DNA from: CALEMW01 sp035447065
GTDB taxonomy: Bacteria > Krumholzibacteriota > Krumholzibacteriia > LZORAL124-64-63
Reading direction: 5' to 3'
Assembly (NCBI GenBank): GCA_035447065.1
Contig: DAOTGJ010000009.1
Coordinates: 35,751-99,750 of the forward strand
Length of the DNA stretch: 64,000 nt
Shown piece after piece: positions 22,886 to 31,481 of the stretch (within the stretch, counting starts at the first letter, position 1; every line of letters starts with the position of its first letter). Both the position numbers and the translations under genes were made by a program. Below the pieces are notes generated by a model. That model ran no database searches. It saw only the letters and a program-made list of their open reading frames with translations, and was not told the DNA's origin.

Positions 22886-24220
22886 CTAGCGGTCGTCCAG
22901 GCTCACGTCCTCGTAGTACTCGCGGCCCAGGTGGGTGATGAGCTCCTCGCCCATCATCCAGCGCAGGGTGTTCTTCATCTTCTTCTGCTGGATGAAGAGG
23001 TCGTGCTCCGCCGGCACGCCGGGCGCGGTCACGGGGCTCTTCAGGTAGAAGCTCAGCCACTCCTGGATGCCCGACAGGCCCGCGCGCTTGGCGAGGTCCA
23101 GGAACAGGGCCAGGTCCAGCACGATGGGCGCCGCCAGGATGGAGTCGCGGCAGAGGAAGTCCACCTTGATCTGCATGGGCAGGCCCAGCCAGCCGAAGAT
23201 GTCGATGTTGTCCCAGCCCTCCTTGTTGTCCCCGCGGGGCGGATAGTAGTTGATCCGCACCTTGTGGTAGAGGTCGCCGTAGAGGTCGGGGTAAAGCTCG
23301 GGCTGCAGGATGGTGTCCAGCACGCTGAGCTTGGACTCCTCCTTGGTCTTGAAGCTCTCCGGATCGTCGAGCACCTCGCCGTCGCGGTTGCCCAGGATGT
23401 TGGTGCTGAACCAGCCGTTCATGCCCAGCATGCGGGCCTTGAAGCCGGGGGCGAGGATGGTCTTCATGAGGGTCTGGCCCGTCTTGAAGTCCTTGCCCAT
23501 GGTGGGCGTGCCGGTGGCCTTGGAGAGATCGTGCAGCGCGGGGAAGTCGGCGCTCAGGTTGGGGGCGCCGTTGGCGTACGGCACGCCCATCTTGATGGCG
23601 GCGTAGGCGTAGATCATGCTGGGGGCGATGTCCGGGTGGTTGGTCCGCAGGCCCTCCTCGAAGGCCTCCAGGGACATGTGCACGTCGGACTTCTTCATGA
23701 AGATCTCCGTGGAGCCGCACCAGACCATGACCAGACGGTCGCAGCCGTGGGACGTCTTGAAGGTCTCCATGTCCTTCATGACCTGCTCGGCCAGGTCCAT
23801 CTTGGTGGCGCCCTTCTTCACGTGGGTGCCGTCCAGCTTCTTCACGTAGTAGTTGTCGAAGACGGCGGGCATGGGCTTGATGGCGTCCAGCTCGGCCTTG
23901 ATGGAATCCAGCAGCTCGTTGGGCAGCACGCCGCTCTTGACGGCGGCCTCGTAGACGGAGTCCTCGAAGATGTCCCAGCCGCCGAACTCGATGTCGTTCA
24001 GGTCGGTCAGGGGGACGAAGTTCTTGATCAGCGGCTGGCGGTTCTCGGTGCGCTTGCCCAGGCGGATGTGCCCGAGCTGGGTGACGCTGCCGATGGGGAG
24101 GCGCAGTCCCTTGCGCACGGCGATCACGCCGGCGATGAAGGTCGAGGCCACCGCACCCATGCCGGGGGTGAGGATGCCGAGCTTTCCTTGCGCGGGCGCG
24201 ACGTTCAGGCCCTGAGCCAT
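22886..24220 (-). CDS. ino1: myo-inositol-1-phosphate synthase
   Basis: 444 aa, NAD-dependent enzyme isomerising glucose 6-phosphate to inositol 1-phosphate. The N-terminal Rossmann motif is KLGILTPGMGAVASTFIAG. Family segments include NDIEFGGWDIFEDSVYEAA, NNYYV-type DNYYVKK, GTPTMGKDFKTGQT (the flexible active-site region) and MNGWFSTNILGNRDGEVL. ATG 24220 follows GGAAGGAG. Use could be inositol phospholipids or a compatible solute. The gene points opposite to almost all its neighbours and is divergent from the polysaccharide block, separated from it by a 322-bp gap. Confidence 0.93.
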   Translation of the reverse strand: MAQGLNVAPAQGKLGILTPGMGAVASTFIAGVIAVRKGLRLPIGSVTQLGHIRLGKRTENRQPLIKNFVPLTDLNDIEFGGWDIFEDSVYEAAVKSGVLPNELLDSIKAELDAIKPMPAVFDNYYVKKLDGTHVKKGATKMDLAEQVMKDMETFKTSHGCDRLVMVWCGSTEIFMKKSDVHMSLEAFEEGLRTNHPDIAPSMIYAYAAIKMGVPYANGAPNLSADFPALHDLSKATGTPTMGKDFKTGQTLMKTILAPGFKARMLGMNGWFSTNILGNRDGEVLDDPESFKTKEESKLSVLDTILQPELYPDLYGDLYHKVRINYYPPRGDNKEGWDNIDIFGWLGLPMQIKVDFLCRDSILAAPIVLDLALFLDLAKRAGLSGIQEWLSFYLKSPVTAPGVPAEHDLFIQQKKMKNTLRWMMGEELITHLGREYYEDVSLDDR

Positions 24221-24542
24221 CGTTGCTCCTTCCTGTGAGACCGGTGCGCCGCACACGCGTTCATCGGTCTTTCAAGTTGACGGAATAACAGCCGAAATCT
24301 AGCTTGGCAGTCATTCCTCGAGGTGGTGCGGGACCGGCGGAAAATCCGGCCCGGATCCTGCACGAATAAACCAGTTTCGTGGCGGAACGCAAGCCTTTTG
24401 TCAGGACCTCGACGGGGTCCGCGGACGGTCGAAACGACGCCATCGTCACCACTTGCGAGGAGCATCACCCACGCCCCGGCCGGCCGTTCGGCCCGCCGGG
24501 CGCTCCGCGGCCCCCTTGCGGGCTGCACGACTGGAGTCGTCC
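24221..24542. other. 322-bp intergenic region with promoter and structured leader
   Basis: No gene is visible. It holds one clear plus-strand promoter (24277-24305) and then about 230 bases of leader for the aminotransferase gene. The leader has a GGACC/GGTCC hairpin near 24398-24420 and a strong GC hairpin at 24475-24500 (two 12-base arms with one C-C mismatch). I recognise no riboswitch and no anti-termination ops site. No convincing minus-strand promoter for the inositol-phosphate synthase gene was found. Confidence 0.6.
24277..24305 (+). promoter_or_regulatory. sigma-70-type promoter for the polysaccharide block
   Basis: TTGACG (24277-24282), 17-bp spacer, TAGCTT (24300-24305). It is about 238 bases upstream of the DegT aminotransferase start. 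The -10 hexamer TAGCTT recurs in three other promoters of this window. Confidence 0.55.
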
Positions 24543-25640
24543 ATGAGCACCGATCGCCGCCCCGTTCCGTTCCTGGATCTCAAGGCCCAGGTCCTGCCGC
24601 TCCGCGCCGAGCTCGACGCCGCCATCGCCGACGTGGTGGACAACACCGCCTTCATCCTGGGCCCCCGGCTGGAGGCCTTCGAGAAGCGGTTCGCGGAGTT
24701 CTGCGAGTCGCCCTTCTGCGTGGGCGTGGATTCTGGCACCCAGGCCCTGCACCTGATCCTGCGGGCCCTCGGCATCGGCGCCGGCGACGAGGTCATCACG
24801 GTCCCCAACACCTTCATCGCCACGGTGGAGGCCATCATGTACACCGGCGCCACGCCGGTGTTCGTGGATGCGGACCCGGACACCTGGCTCATGGACGCCA
24901 CCAAGCTGGCCGACGCCATCACGCCACGGACCAAGGCCATCATGCCCGTGCACCTCTTCGGACACATGGCCCCCATGGACGAGATCCTGGCCGTGGCGGG
25001 GGACATCCCGGTCATCGAGGACTCGGCTCAAGGCCACGGCGGCCGCTACAAGGGGCGCCGCGCTGGTTCGCTGGGCACGGCGGCGGGCTTCAGCTTCTAC
25101 CCGGGCAAGAACCTGGGCGGCTTCGGGGACGGCGGCGCCGTGACCACGTCGGACCAGGGCATGGTGGATGCCATCATGAGCTTCCGGCACCACGGCCAGG
25201 GCACGGCCAAGAACGTGCATGACCGCTGCGGCTACACCGGCCGTCTGGATGCGCTCCAGGCCGTGATCCTGGACGTCAAGCTGCCCCATCTGGAGGGCTG
25301 GAACGAGCGCCGCCGCGCCATCGCGGCCCAGTACCGGTCGCGCCTGCAGGGCCATTACCGCATGCCGGCCCAGATCCCGGAGACCGTGGCCGTGCACCAT
25401 CTGTTCCCCATCAACGCCGCGGATCCCGAGGGGCTGATCGAGTCGCTGAAGGAGAAGAAGGTGTTCTGCGGTCGCCATTACCCCGTGGCCTGCCATCTGC
25501 AGCCGGCCCTGGGCGACGCCATGCGCCCCCGGGGTTCCTTCCCCGTGGCGGAAGAGCTCTGCGAAAAGATTGTTTCCCTGCCGATTTTTGCAGAAATGAC
25601 CGAGGACATGGTGGACACGGTCTGCGATGCTCTGCTATAA
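24543..25640 (+). CDS. DegT/DnrJ/EryC1/StrS-family sugar aminotransferase
   Basis: 365 aa PLP-dependent enzyme that aminates keto-sugars on nucleotide carriers. Conserved elements are VPFLDLKAQ at the start, GVDSGTQALHLIL (PLP phosphate cup), PVHLFGHMAPMDEI, VIEDSAQGHGGRYKGR, and SFYPGKNLGGFGDGGA with the PLP-binding Lys. GGAG is 7 bases before the ATG at 24543. It is the first gene of the polysaccharide block. With the Gfo/Idh oxidoreductase at 26626 and the UDP-GlcNAc dehydrogenase-like gene at 51490 it could form a WbpE-type 3-amino-uronic-acid route. That link is inference. Confidence 0.9.
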   Translation: MSTDRRPVPFLDLKAQVLPLRAELDAAIADVVDNTAFILGPRLEAFEKRFAEFCESPFCVGVDSGTQALHLILRALGIGAGDEVITVPNTFIATVEAIMYTGATPVFVDADPDTWLMDATKLADAITPRTKAIMPVHLFGHMAPMDEILAVAGDIPVIEDSAQGHGGRYKGRRAGSLGTAAGFSFYPGKNLGGFGDGGAVTTSDQGMVDAIMSFRHHGQGTAKNVHDRCGYTGRLDALQAVILDVKLPHLEGWNERRRAIAAQYRSRLQGHYRMPAQIPETVAVHHLFPINAADPEGLIESLKEKKVFCGRHYPVACHLQPALGDAMRPRGSFPVAEELCEKIVSLPIFAEMTEDMVDTVCDALL

Positions 25641-25641
25641 T
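25612..25641 (+). promoter_or_regulatory. extended -10 promoter inside the end of the aminotransferase gene
   Basis: TGGACA (25612-25617), 18-bp spacer, TATAAT (25636-25641), preceded by TGC as in extended -10 promoters. It overlaps the stop codon of the aminotransferase gene and is 120 bases before the sugar transferase, giving that gene its own promoter. Confidence 0.55.
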
Positions 25642-25760
25642 GAGGATCGCTGACCGATCAGGGGGATCGGGACAGCCTTTGCGAGAGGGGGCGGATGACG
25701 CCAAGCTAACGCGTTTCCTTCGACGCTGAGCAACTGAGAACGGACCAGGAGTCCAACGAC

Positions 25761-26492
25761 ATGAACAAGGACGCGGTAGCCCTGTCGGCCATGGCCGACG
25801 AAGCGGTATCCTCCGCTCCAGCTCTGTACGTGGTGGCCGACACGACTCGCCTCGCGGGCCTCCAGGGTTGGATCAAACGTGCGCTCGACGTGACCCTCTG
25901 CGGTCTCGCCGTTCTGATTCTCTCGCCCCTGCTGGGTGCGATCGCCTTCCTCGTGAGGCGGTCCAGCCCGGGGCCGGTTCTCTTCGTCCAGGAGAGGATC
26001 GGCAAGGACGGCGTGCCCTTCCGCTTCTATAAATTCCGTACCATGGTGCACAACAGCGACGATGCCATCCACCGGCAGTTCGCCGCCATGTTCATCAACG
26101 GCGGCGAGGAGCAGGAGGAGGAGGCCCCCTCCGGCAAGGTCTTCAAGCTCACCAACGACCCGCGGGTGACCAAGATCGGGCGCTGGCTGCGCAAGACCTC
26201 CCTGGACGAGCTGCCCCAGCTCTTCAACATCCTCAAGGGCGAGATGACCATCGTGGGCCCCCGCCCTCCCATCGCCTACGAGCTGGACCACTACTCGCCG
26301 TGGCATCACGAGCGCCTGCGCGTGACCCCTGGCCTGACCGGTCTGTGGCAGGTCAGCGGACGCAGCAACGTGCCGTTCGAGGAGATGGTCCGCCTGGACA
26401 TCCACTACATCAACACCTGGTCGCTGGCCGAGGACGCGCGCATCATCCTCAAGACCGTGCCCGTGGTGCTGAGGGGGTCCGGGGGTTATTGA
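25761..26492 (+). CDS. polyprenyl-phosphate sugar-1-phosphate transferase (initiating glycosyltransferase)
   Basis: 243 aa, bacterial sugar transferase family (WbaP/WcaJ C-terminal type). One membrane helix at ~40-65 (DVTLCGLAVLILSPLLGAIAFL) followed by the catalytic core: SPGPVLFVQERIGKDG, FYKFRTM, RWLRKTSLDELPQLFNILKGEM, VGPRPP and VTPGLTGLWQVSGR. It transfers a sugar phosphate from a UDP-sugar to undecaprenyl phosphate, the first step of repeat-unit assembly. It lacks the long N-terminal multi-helix part of PglC-unrelated large forms. AGGAG precedes the ATG. A second enzyme of the family lies at 54868. Confidence 0.92.
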   Translation: MNKDAVALSAMADEAVSSAPALYVVADTTRLAGLQGWIKRALDVTLCGLAVLILSPLLGAIAFLVRRSSPGPVLFVQERIGKDGVPFRFYKFRTMVHNSDDAIHRQFAAMFINGGEEQEEEAPSGKVFKLTNDPRVTKIGRWLRKTSLDELPQLFNILKGEMTIVGPRPPIAYELDHYSPWHHERLRVTPGLTGLWQVSGRSNVPFEEMVRLDIHYINTWSLAEDARIILKTVPVVLRGSGGY

Positions 26493-26625
26493 CGATCCCC
26501 GCGCCAGGTCGGCCTCAAGTCGGCTCCGAACAGAACGAAGACACCCACGGGGTCCCTCCTCCACAAGAGAGCGGCCCCGTTTTCTCGCCCGGGGGACCTT
26601 TCGGACTCGTCAAGGAGATCGTGCA

Positions 26626-27654
26626 ATGCTGAAGATGGCGGCCATCGGTTGCGGCTATTGGGGCCCCAACCTCATCCGGAACTTCAACGCCCATCCCGAG
26701 GTGGAGCTCGCCAAGATCTGCGACCTCGACGAGGGCCGTCGCCGCCACATGGCGTCGCTCTACCCTCACGCCGAGGTGGTGGGGGACGTGGACGCCGTCC
26801 TGAACGACGCCAGCATCCAGGCGGTGGTCGTGGCCACCCCCGTGAGCACGCACTTCCCCCTGGGCAAGGCCGTGCTGGAGTCCGGCAAGCACCTCTTCAT
26901 CGAGAAGCCCATGGCCGCCAGCGCCGCCGAGTGCGAGGAGCTGAACAAGGTGGCCAAGGCCCAGGGCAAGCACATCATGGTGGGCCACACCTTCCTCTTC
27001 GTGCCGGCCGTGCGGAAGATCCGCGAGCTCATCGCATCCGGCGAGCTGGGCGACATCTACTACGTGAACATCCGCCGCCTGAACCTGGGCATCTTCCAGA
27101 AGGACGCCAACGTGGTCTGGGACCTGGTGCCCCACGACGTGGCCATGCTCAACTACCTGTTCCGCTCCTCGCCCGAGCGCGTGAGCGCCACGGGCCAGTG
27201 CTTCGTGCAGCTGGACAAGCAGCTGGAGGATGTGGCCTTCGTGACCCTGGAGTACCCCACCGGCCAGGTGGCCCACATCCATGTGAGCTGGCTGGATCCC
27301 AACAAGATCCGCGAGGCCACCTTCGTGGGCAGCAAGAAGATGGTGGTCTACGACGACGTGGCCATCACCGACAAGATCCGCATCTACGACAAGGGCGTGG
27401 ACGTCATGCCCCACTACGACGGCTTCGACCAGTTCCAGCTTGCGTACCGCCACGGCGACATCCTGATTCCCAAGATCGACGCCGCCGAGCCCCTCAAGGT
27501 GGAGACCAGCCACTTCGTGGACGTGGTGATGGGCCGCGAGCCCTCCCTGAGCGACGGGGCCCTGGGGCTGCAGGTGGTCGAGGTGCTGGAGAAGACCTGC
27601 GTGTCGATCCGCCAAGGCGGCGCCCCGCAGATGCTGGCCCACACCAACGTCTAG
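26626..27654 (+). CDS. Gfo/Idh/MocA-family NAD(P) sugar oxidoreductase
   Basis: 342 aa. N-terminal Rossmann domain with AAIGCGYWGPNLIRNF, then VVVATPVSTHF and the family motif HLFIEKPMA (EKP carries the catalytic Lys); the second domain includes WDLVPHDVAMLNYLF with the conserved His. It oxidises or reduces a sugar ring position, commonly C3 of UDP-GlcNAcA in WlbA/WbpB homologues. AAGGAGA precedes ATG 26626. It lies between the initiating transferase and a glycosyltransferase. Assignment to the WbpB step rests on the presence of the other two enzymes in the window. Confidence 0.88.
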   Translation: MLKMAAIGCGYWGPNLIRNFNAHPEVELAKICDLDEGRRRHMASLYPHAEVVGDVDAVLNDASIQAVVVATPVSTHFPLGKAVLESGKHLFIEKPMAASAAECEELNKVAKAQGKHIMVGHTFLFVPAVRKIRELIASGELGDIYYVNIRRLNLGIFQKDANVVWDLVPHDVAMLNYLFRSSPERVSATGQCFVQLDKQLEDVAFVTLEYPTGQVAHIHVSWLDPNKIREATFVGSKKMVVYDDVAITDKIRIYDKGVDVMPHYDGFDQFQLAYRHGDILIPKIDAAEPLKVETSHFVDVVMGREPSLSDGALGLQVVEVLEKTCVSIRQGGAPQMLAHTNV

Positions 27655-27678
27655 GAACCGTCCGGGAGGATCGCCGGC

Positions 27679-28806
27679 GTGACCCACGAGCTGCGGGTGG
27701 CCATGATCGGCCAGAAGGGCTACCCGCCCGTGCACGGCGGCATCGAGCGACACGTGGCGGAGCTGGCCGTGAGGCTGGCCCGCCGCGGGATCGCCGTGGA
27801 CATCTACTCGCGTCCCCACTACAGCGACGCCGACGGTTCCACGCCGGAATCCGGCGTGCGCGTGCTGCGCCGTCCCAGCCTGCCCACCAAGCACCTGGAC
27901 GCCATCAGCCATACGGTGGTCTGCACCCTGGACAGCCTGGGGCGCGACCACGACGTGGTGCACTTCCACGCCCTGGGCCCCGGCCTGCTGGCGGGCCTGC
28001 CGCGCTGGCTGCGGGGGAGGCCCACGGTGACCACCGTGCACGGCCTGGACTGGCAGCGGGAGAAGTGGGGCCGCGTGGCCCGCACGGTGCTGCGCTGGGG
28101 GGAGCAGGCCAGCGCGCGCCTGCCGGACCGCACGGTGGTGGTCTCCCGGGCCCTGGGCGCCCACTACGCGGCGGCGCACGGGCGCGACACCGTCTGCATC
28201 CCCAACGGCATCCCGACGCCCACGCGACGGGAGCCGCGCCTCATGGGGGAGCTGGGCGTGCGCGCGCCCTACATCCTGTTCGTGGGGCGTCTGGTGCCCG
28301 AGAAGGGCTGCCACGTGCTGCTGGACGCGTACGCGCAGCTGCCGGAAGAGCTCCGCGATGCGTACGGCCTGGTCATCGCCGGAGACGCCGGCTTCACGCA
28401 CGGCTACGCCGATGAGCTGCGGGCTCGAGCGGACCGTCGCGTGATCTTCACGGGCTACGTGCACGGCCCGGTGCTGGACGAGCTCTACTCCAACGCCACG
28501 CTGGTCTGCCTGCCGTCGTCCCTGGAGGGCCTTTCCATCGCCCTGCTGGAGAGCATGAGCTACGGCAACGCCTGTCTCGTGACCGACATCCCGCCCAACC
28601 TGGAGGCAGGGGGAGAGACCGTGCGCACCGTGCCGCCCGGCGATCCGCAGGCCCTGGCCGCCGCCTTGACCGACCTGCTCCGCGCGCCGGAGGAACGCGC
28701 CCGCCTGGCGGCCGCCGCGAGGACCCGCGCCCTCGCTCACTACAGCTGGGAGACCGCCGCCGACGCCACCGCGGCCCTCTATCGCGAGCTCTGCGGCGGG
28801 CGCTGA
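27679..28806 (+). CDS. glycosyltransferase family 4 (GT-B)
   Basis: 375 aa, retaining GT-B fold, cytosolic or membrane-associated. The N-terminal domain starts RVAMIGQKGYPPVHGGIERH with the acceptor-side Gly loop; the C-terminal domain has PYILFVGRLVPEKGCHVLL and the donor-site E-x7-E motif SLEGLSIALLESMSYG. The opening resembles rhamnosyltransferases that act on polysaccharide repeat units. GTG 27679 follows GGGAGGA. It is the last gene before a trio of tRNA genes; a tRNA promoter starts 9 bases after its stop. Confidence 0.9.
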   Translation: MTHELRVAMIGQKGYPPVHGGIERHVAELAVRLARRGIAVDIYSRPHYSDADGSTPESGVRVLRRPSLPTKHLDAISHTVVCTLDSLGRDHDVVHFHALGPGLLAGLPRWLRGRPTVTTVHGLDWQREKWGRVARTVLRWGEQASARLPDRTVVVSRALGAHYAAAHGRDTVCIPNGIPTPTRREPRLMGELGVRAPYILFVGRLVPEKGCHVLLDAYAQLPEELRDAYGLVIAGDAGFTHGYADELRARADRRVIFTGYVHGPVLDELYSNATLVCLPSSLEGLSIALLESMSYGNACLVTDIPPNLEAGGETVRTVPPGDPQALAAALTDLLRAPEERARLAAAARTRALAHYSWETAADATAALYRELCGGR

Positions 28807-28815
28807 ATTTCCTGT

Positions 28816-28843
28816 TTGACAATGGGCCGGAGGGGGTTATCAT
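28816..28843 (+). promoter_or_regulatory. promoter for tRNA-Gly
   Basis: TTGACA (28816-28821), 16-bp spacer, TATCAT (28838-28843). The tRNA begins 23 bases after the -10 box. Confidence 0.7.
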
Positions 28844-28866
28844 TTCCCCTCGTCGCCACGGCGGCT

Positions 28867-28942
<76 letters not shown>

Positions 28943-28948
28943 GATCGA

Positions 28949-28979
28949 GGAGCCGTCCCCTTGGGGCGGCTCCTTTTTT
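28949..28979 (+). terminator. intrinsic terminator after tRNA-Gly
   Basis: GGAGCCG and CCCC pair with GGGG and CGGCTCC (one bulged T), loop TT, followed by six T. A classic rho-independent terminator, 6 bases after the tRNA. Confidence 0.9.
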
Positions 28980-29008
28980 GCGTGCGGCATTTTCAGTCCG
29001 GCCACGGC

Positions 29009-29037
29009 TTGACACCGCCCGCGCCAGCCCGCATCCT
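29009..29037 (+). promoter_or_regulatory. promoter for tRNA-Cys
   Basis: TTGACA (29009-29014), 17-bp spacer, CATCCT (29032-29037), 12 bases before the tRNA. The -10 is weak, but the -35 and spacing are ideal. Confidence 0.55.
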
Positions 29038-29049
29038 TGTGCGTCCGGA

Positions 29050-29124
29050 GGCGGCATAGCCAAGTGGTAAGGCGACGGTCTGCAAAACCGTTATTCCCCA
29101 GTTCGAGTCTGGGTGCCGCCTCCA
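29050..29124 (+). tRNA. tRNA-Cys (GCA)
   Basis: Acceptor GGCGGCA pairs with TGCCGCC, discriminator T (U73, the Cys identity base), encoded CCA. Anticodon arm ACGGT-CTGCAAA-ACCGT gives anticodon GCA; T arm CCCAGTTCGAGTCTGGG. A terminator follows. Confidence 0.96.
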
Positions 29125-29133
29125 GCCTCATCC

Positions 29134-29156
29134 AACCCGGCTCCGCCGGGTTTTTT
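29134..29156 (+). terminator. intrinsic terminator after tRNA-Cys
   Basis: AACCCGGC-tcc-GCCGGGTT hairpin running directly into a six-T tract (29151-29156). Confidence 0.9.
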
Positions 29157-29207
29157 CTTGCCTCCAGGCCACGCCCGGGCGGCCGAAAGGAAGGCGATGC
29201 GGCGCCG

Positions 29208-29236
29208 TTGACAACCTCCGGCCCCGTGGTCATGAT
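29208..29236 (+). promoter_or_regulatory. promoter for tRNA-Leu and downstream glycosyltransferase
   Basis: TTGACA (29208-29213), 17-bp spacer, CATGAT (29231-29236), 9 bases before the tRNA. No terminator separates the tRNA from the glycosyltransferase gene 37 bases further on, so this promoter probably serves both. Confidence 0.6.
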
Positions 29237-29245
29237 GCCCCCCGT

Positions 29246-29333
29246 GCCGGGATGGCGAAACTGGTAGACGCAAGGGACTTAAAATCCCTCGGTGCGTTGC
29301 ACCGTGCCGGTTCGATTCCGGCTCCCGGCACCA
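29246..29333 (+). tRNA. tRNA-Leu (TAA)
   Basis: Class II tRNA with a long variable arm. Acceptor GCCGGGA pairs with TCCCGGC, discriminator A73, encoded CCA. Anticodon arm AGGGA-CTTAAAA-TCCCT gives anticodon TAA; variable arm around CGGTGCGTTGCACCG; T arm CCGGTTCGATTCCGG. Confidence 0.97.
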
Positions 29334-29370
29334 TCATCCCGCCCCCCGGGGCAACGCGAACGGAGCCCGC

Positions 29371-30513
29371 GTGCGGCTGGCCTTCCTCTCCATCGGTCGC
29401 CACATCCACACCGAGCGGTGGATCCGCTGGTTCGCCGAACGCGGCGACGAGTGCCATCTGCTGACGGTGCAGCCGGGCCCGGTGGAAGGCGTCACGGTGC
29501 ATGACATCCGCCGCGGCGGCGGCCCCAAGCCGTGGCGCTACTGGCGCTCCCTGGGCGAGGTGAAGCGGCTGCTGCACGACCTGCAGCCCGATCTGCTCAA
29601 CACCCACTTCCTGACCGGCTACGGCTACTGGGGCCACTTCAGCGGCTTCCAGCCCAACGTGCTGACCGTCTGGGGCGACGACGTCTACGTCACCCCCTTC
29701 GAGAATCCCGTGAAGGGATGGCTGGCCCGCAGGGCCGTGGCGTCCTGCCGCGCGCTGACGGGCGACAGCACGGACATCCTGGCGGTGGCGGCCCGCGAGC
29801 TGGGTGCGGACCCCGAGCGGAGCTTCCGCGTGCTCTGGGGCGTGGATTTCGACCGCTTCCGTCCCCGCGACGCGCGCGACTGGCGGCGGGCCCTGGGCTT
29901 CCAGGACCGCGACCTGCTCTTCTTCTCGCCGCGCAGCTACACGCAGCCCTACTACAACATCGACGTGATCATCGCGGCGGCCCGGGTGGTGCGGACGCGC
30001 CTGCCGCAGGCCCGCTTCCTCTTCGCCGGCTACGAGGGGGATCCGGCGCCCTTCGAGGCCCAGGTGCGCGCGGCCGGACTGGCGGACGTGAGCCGCGTCA
30101 TCGGCCGCATCCCCCACGCCGAGTTCGACGCGGCCCTCAACGCCTGCGACGTCATGCTGACGGTGCCTTCGGTGGACGCCACGGCGGTGAGCCTGCTGGA
30201 GGCCATGGCCTGCGGCTGCGCCGTGATCTGCTCGGATCTGCCGTCGTCGGTGGAGTGGATCCGGAACGGCGTCTCCGGTCTCGTGGTTCCGCCCCGGGAC
30301 GCCGATGCCCTGGCGGCTGCCATGGTCCAGGTCGCGGACCCGACGCGCCGTCTGGAGCTGGGCGCGGCGGCGGCCGTCCGCTGCCGCGAGGTGGCGGGCT
30401 TCGAGCAGAACATGGGGCTCGTGGCGGACATCTTCGCCTCGTGCCTGGAGGCTCCTGGCGCCGCGTGGCCCAGGGCGGTGAGCCTGGCGGTCCTGGGGGA
30501 GGACGGGTCGTGA
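29371..30513 (+). CDS. glycosyltransferase family 4 (GT-B)
   Basis: 380 aa. Starts RLAFLSIGRHIHTERWIRWF; the middle has NTHFLTGYGYWGHFSG and TVWGDDVYVTPF, and the donor-binding half has LFFSPRSYTQPYYN and VDATAVSLLEAMACGCAVICSD with the GT4 E-x7-E-like pattern. It is likely to add a sugar to a lipid-linked repeat unit. GTG 29371 follows CGGAG by 6 bases and lies just behind tRNA-Leu. The stop overlaps the next gene by 4 bases (GTGA). The N terminus is unlike the GT4 at 27679, so the two should have different acceptors. Confidence 0.87.
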   Translation: MRLAFLSIGRHIHTERWIRWFAERGDECHLLTVQPGPVEGVTVHDIRRGGGPKPWRYWRSLGEVKRLLHDLQPDLLNTHFLTGYGYWGHFSGFQPNVLTVWGDDVYVTPFENPVKGWLARRAVASCRALTGDSTDILAVAARELGADPERSFRVLWGVDFDRFRPRDARDWRRALGFQDRDLLFFSPRSYTQPYYNIDVIIAAARVVRTRLPQARFLFAGYEGDPAPFEAQVRAAGLADVSRVIGRIPHAEFDAALNACDVMLTVPSVDATAVSLLEAMACGCAVICSDLPSSVEWIRNGVSGLVVPPRDADALAAAMVQVADPTRRLELGAAAAVRCREVAGFEQNMGLVADIFASCLEAPGAAWPRAVSLAVLGEDGS

Positions 30514-31481
30514 CGCCCGACATCACCGTGGTCATCCCCACCCACGGCAAGCGTCCGCTGCTGGAGCGCACGTTGGCGGCCCTGCGTGCCCAGACGTTGC
30601 CGCCGGAGGCCTGGAACCTGGTGGTGGTGGATGATGCGTCGCCGGACGACACCGCGGCGTGGCTGGAGGGGGAGAGCCCGCGCTGGGCGGGTCGCTTGGC
30701 CGTGGTCCGGCCCGAGCGGAACGTCGGCCGGGCCCGCGCCCGCAACCTGGGCGCCGCGGCGGCCGACGGGCGCTGGATCCTCTTCCTGGACGACGACGTG
30801 GTGGCGCCGCCGGATCTGCTGGCGGCCCACCGCGAGGTCCTGGGGTCGCACCCCGACCAGGGCGCCATCGGCCTGGTGCTCACGGATCCGGCCCTGGTGG
30901 ACGCGCCCCACTTCCATTACATCGACAGCCGCGGCGCCGCCAAGGTCGTGGGCGACACCATCCCGGCCCGCTACCTGGTGACCCAGAACACGTCGGTGCC
31001 CCGGGAGGCGTTCCAGGCGATCGGCGGTTTCGACGAGGCCTTCCGGGCCTACGGCTTCGAGGACATGGATCTGGGCTTCCGTCTGGAGGACGCCGGCGTG
31101 GTCTTCCGGCCCCTGCGCCGTCCCGTGCCGCGCCATGTGCACCACCACACCCTGGACCAATGGCTGGCCAAGAAGCGTGAGTGCGGGCACGGCCCCCTGC
31201 AGCGGATCGCGGAGATCCATCCGGAGCGGCTGGTCGAGATGCGCCTGCATTGGGTCCTGGATCCCCCGGGGGTACGACCTTCCCTCGCGCGGCGTTCCGT
31301 GCGCTTCGGGGCCCGCCGTTTGGGGCCCGTGCTGCTGCGGTTCGCCCTGGCCTGGCCCACCGCCGACGGTCGCCGTCCCCGCCTGCCGCGGCTTCACGCC
31401 CGCCTTCTGGATCTGCTGGTCCTGTCATCCTACTGCCAGGGCGTGGCAGAGTATGGCAGCCCAGCCGGCATCCGCGCCTGA
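30510..31481 (+). CDS. glycosyltransferase family 2 (GT-A)
   Basis: 323 aa inverting GT-A enzyme. TVVIPTHGKRPLLERTL at the start, VVVDDASPDDTA, RARARNLGAAAADGRWILFLDDD (DxD-type metal site), then GGFDEAFRAYGFEDMDLGFR, the acceptor-side ED motif. The C-terminal ~70 residues are Arg-rich and may touch the membrane surface. GTG 30510 overlaps the stop of the preceding glycosyltransferase, so the two are coupled. It ends the first polysaccharide block. Confidence 0.9.
   Translation: MTPDITVVIPTHGKRPLLERTLAALRAQTLPPEAWNLVVVDDASPDDTAAWLEGESPRWAGRLAVVRPERNVGRARARNLGAAAADGRWILFLDDDVVAPPDLLAAHREVLGSHPDQGAIGLVLTDPALVDAPHFHYIDSRGAAKVVGDTIPARYLVTQNTSVPREAFQAIGGFDEAFRAYGFEDMDLGFRLEDAGVVFRPLRRPVPRHVHHHTLDQWLAKKRECGHGPLQRIAEIHPERLVEMRLHWVLDPPGVRPSLARRSVRFGARRLGPVLLRFALAWPTADGRRPRLPRLHARLLDLLVLSSYCQGVAEYGSPAGIRA

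Noticed and set aside
24475..24500. Strong hairpin in the aminotransferase leader as a terminator
   Set aside because: No T tract follows on either strand, so termination is not supported.
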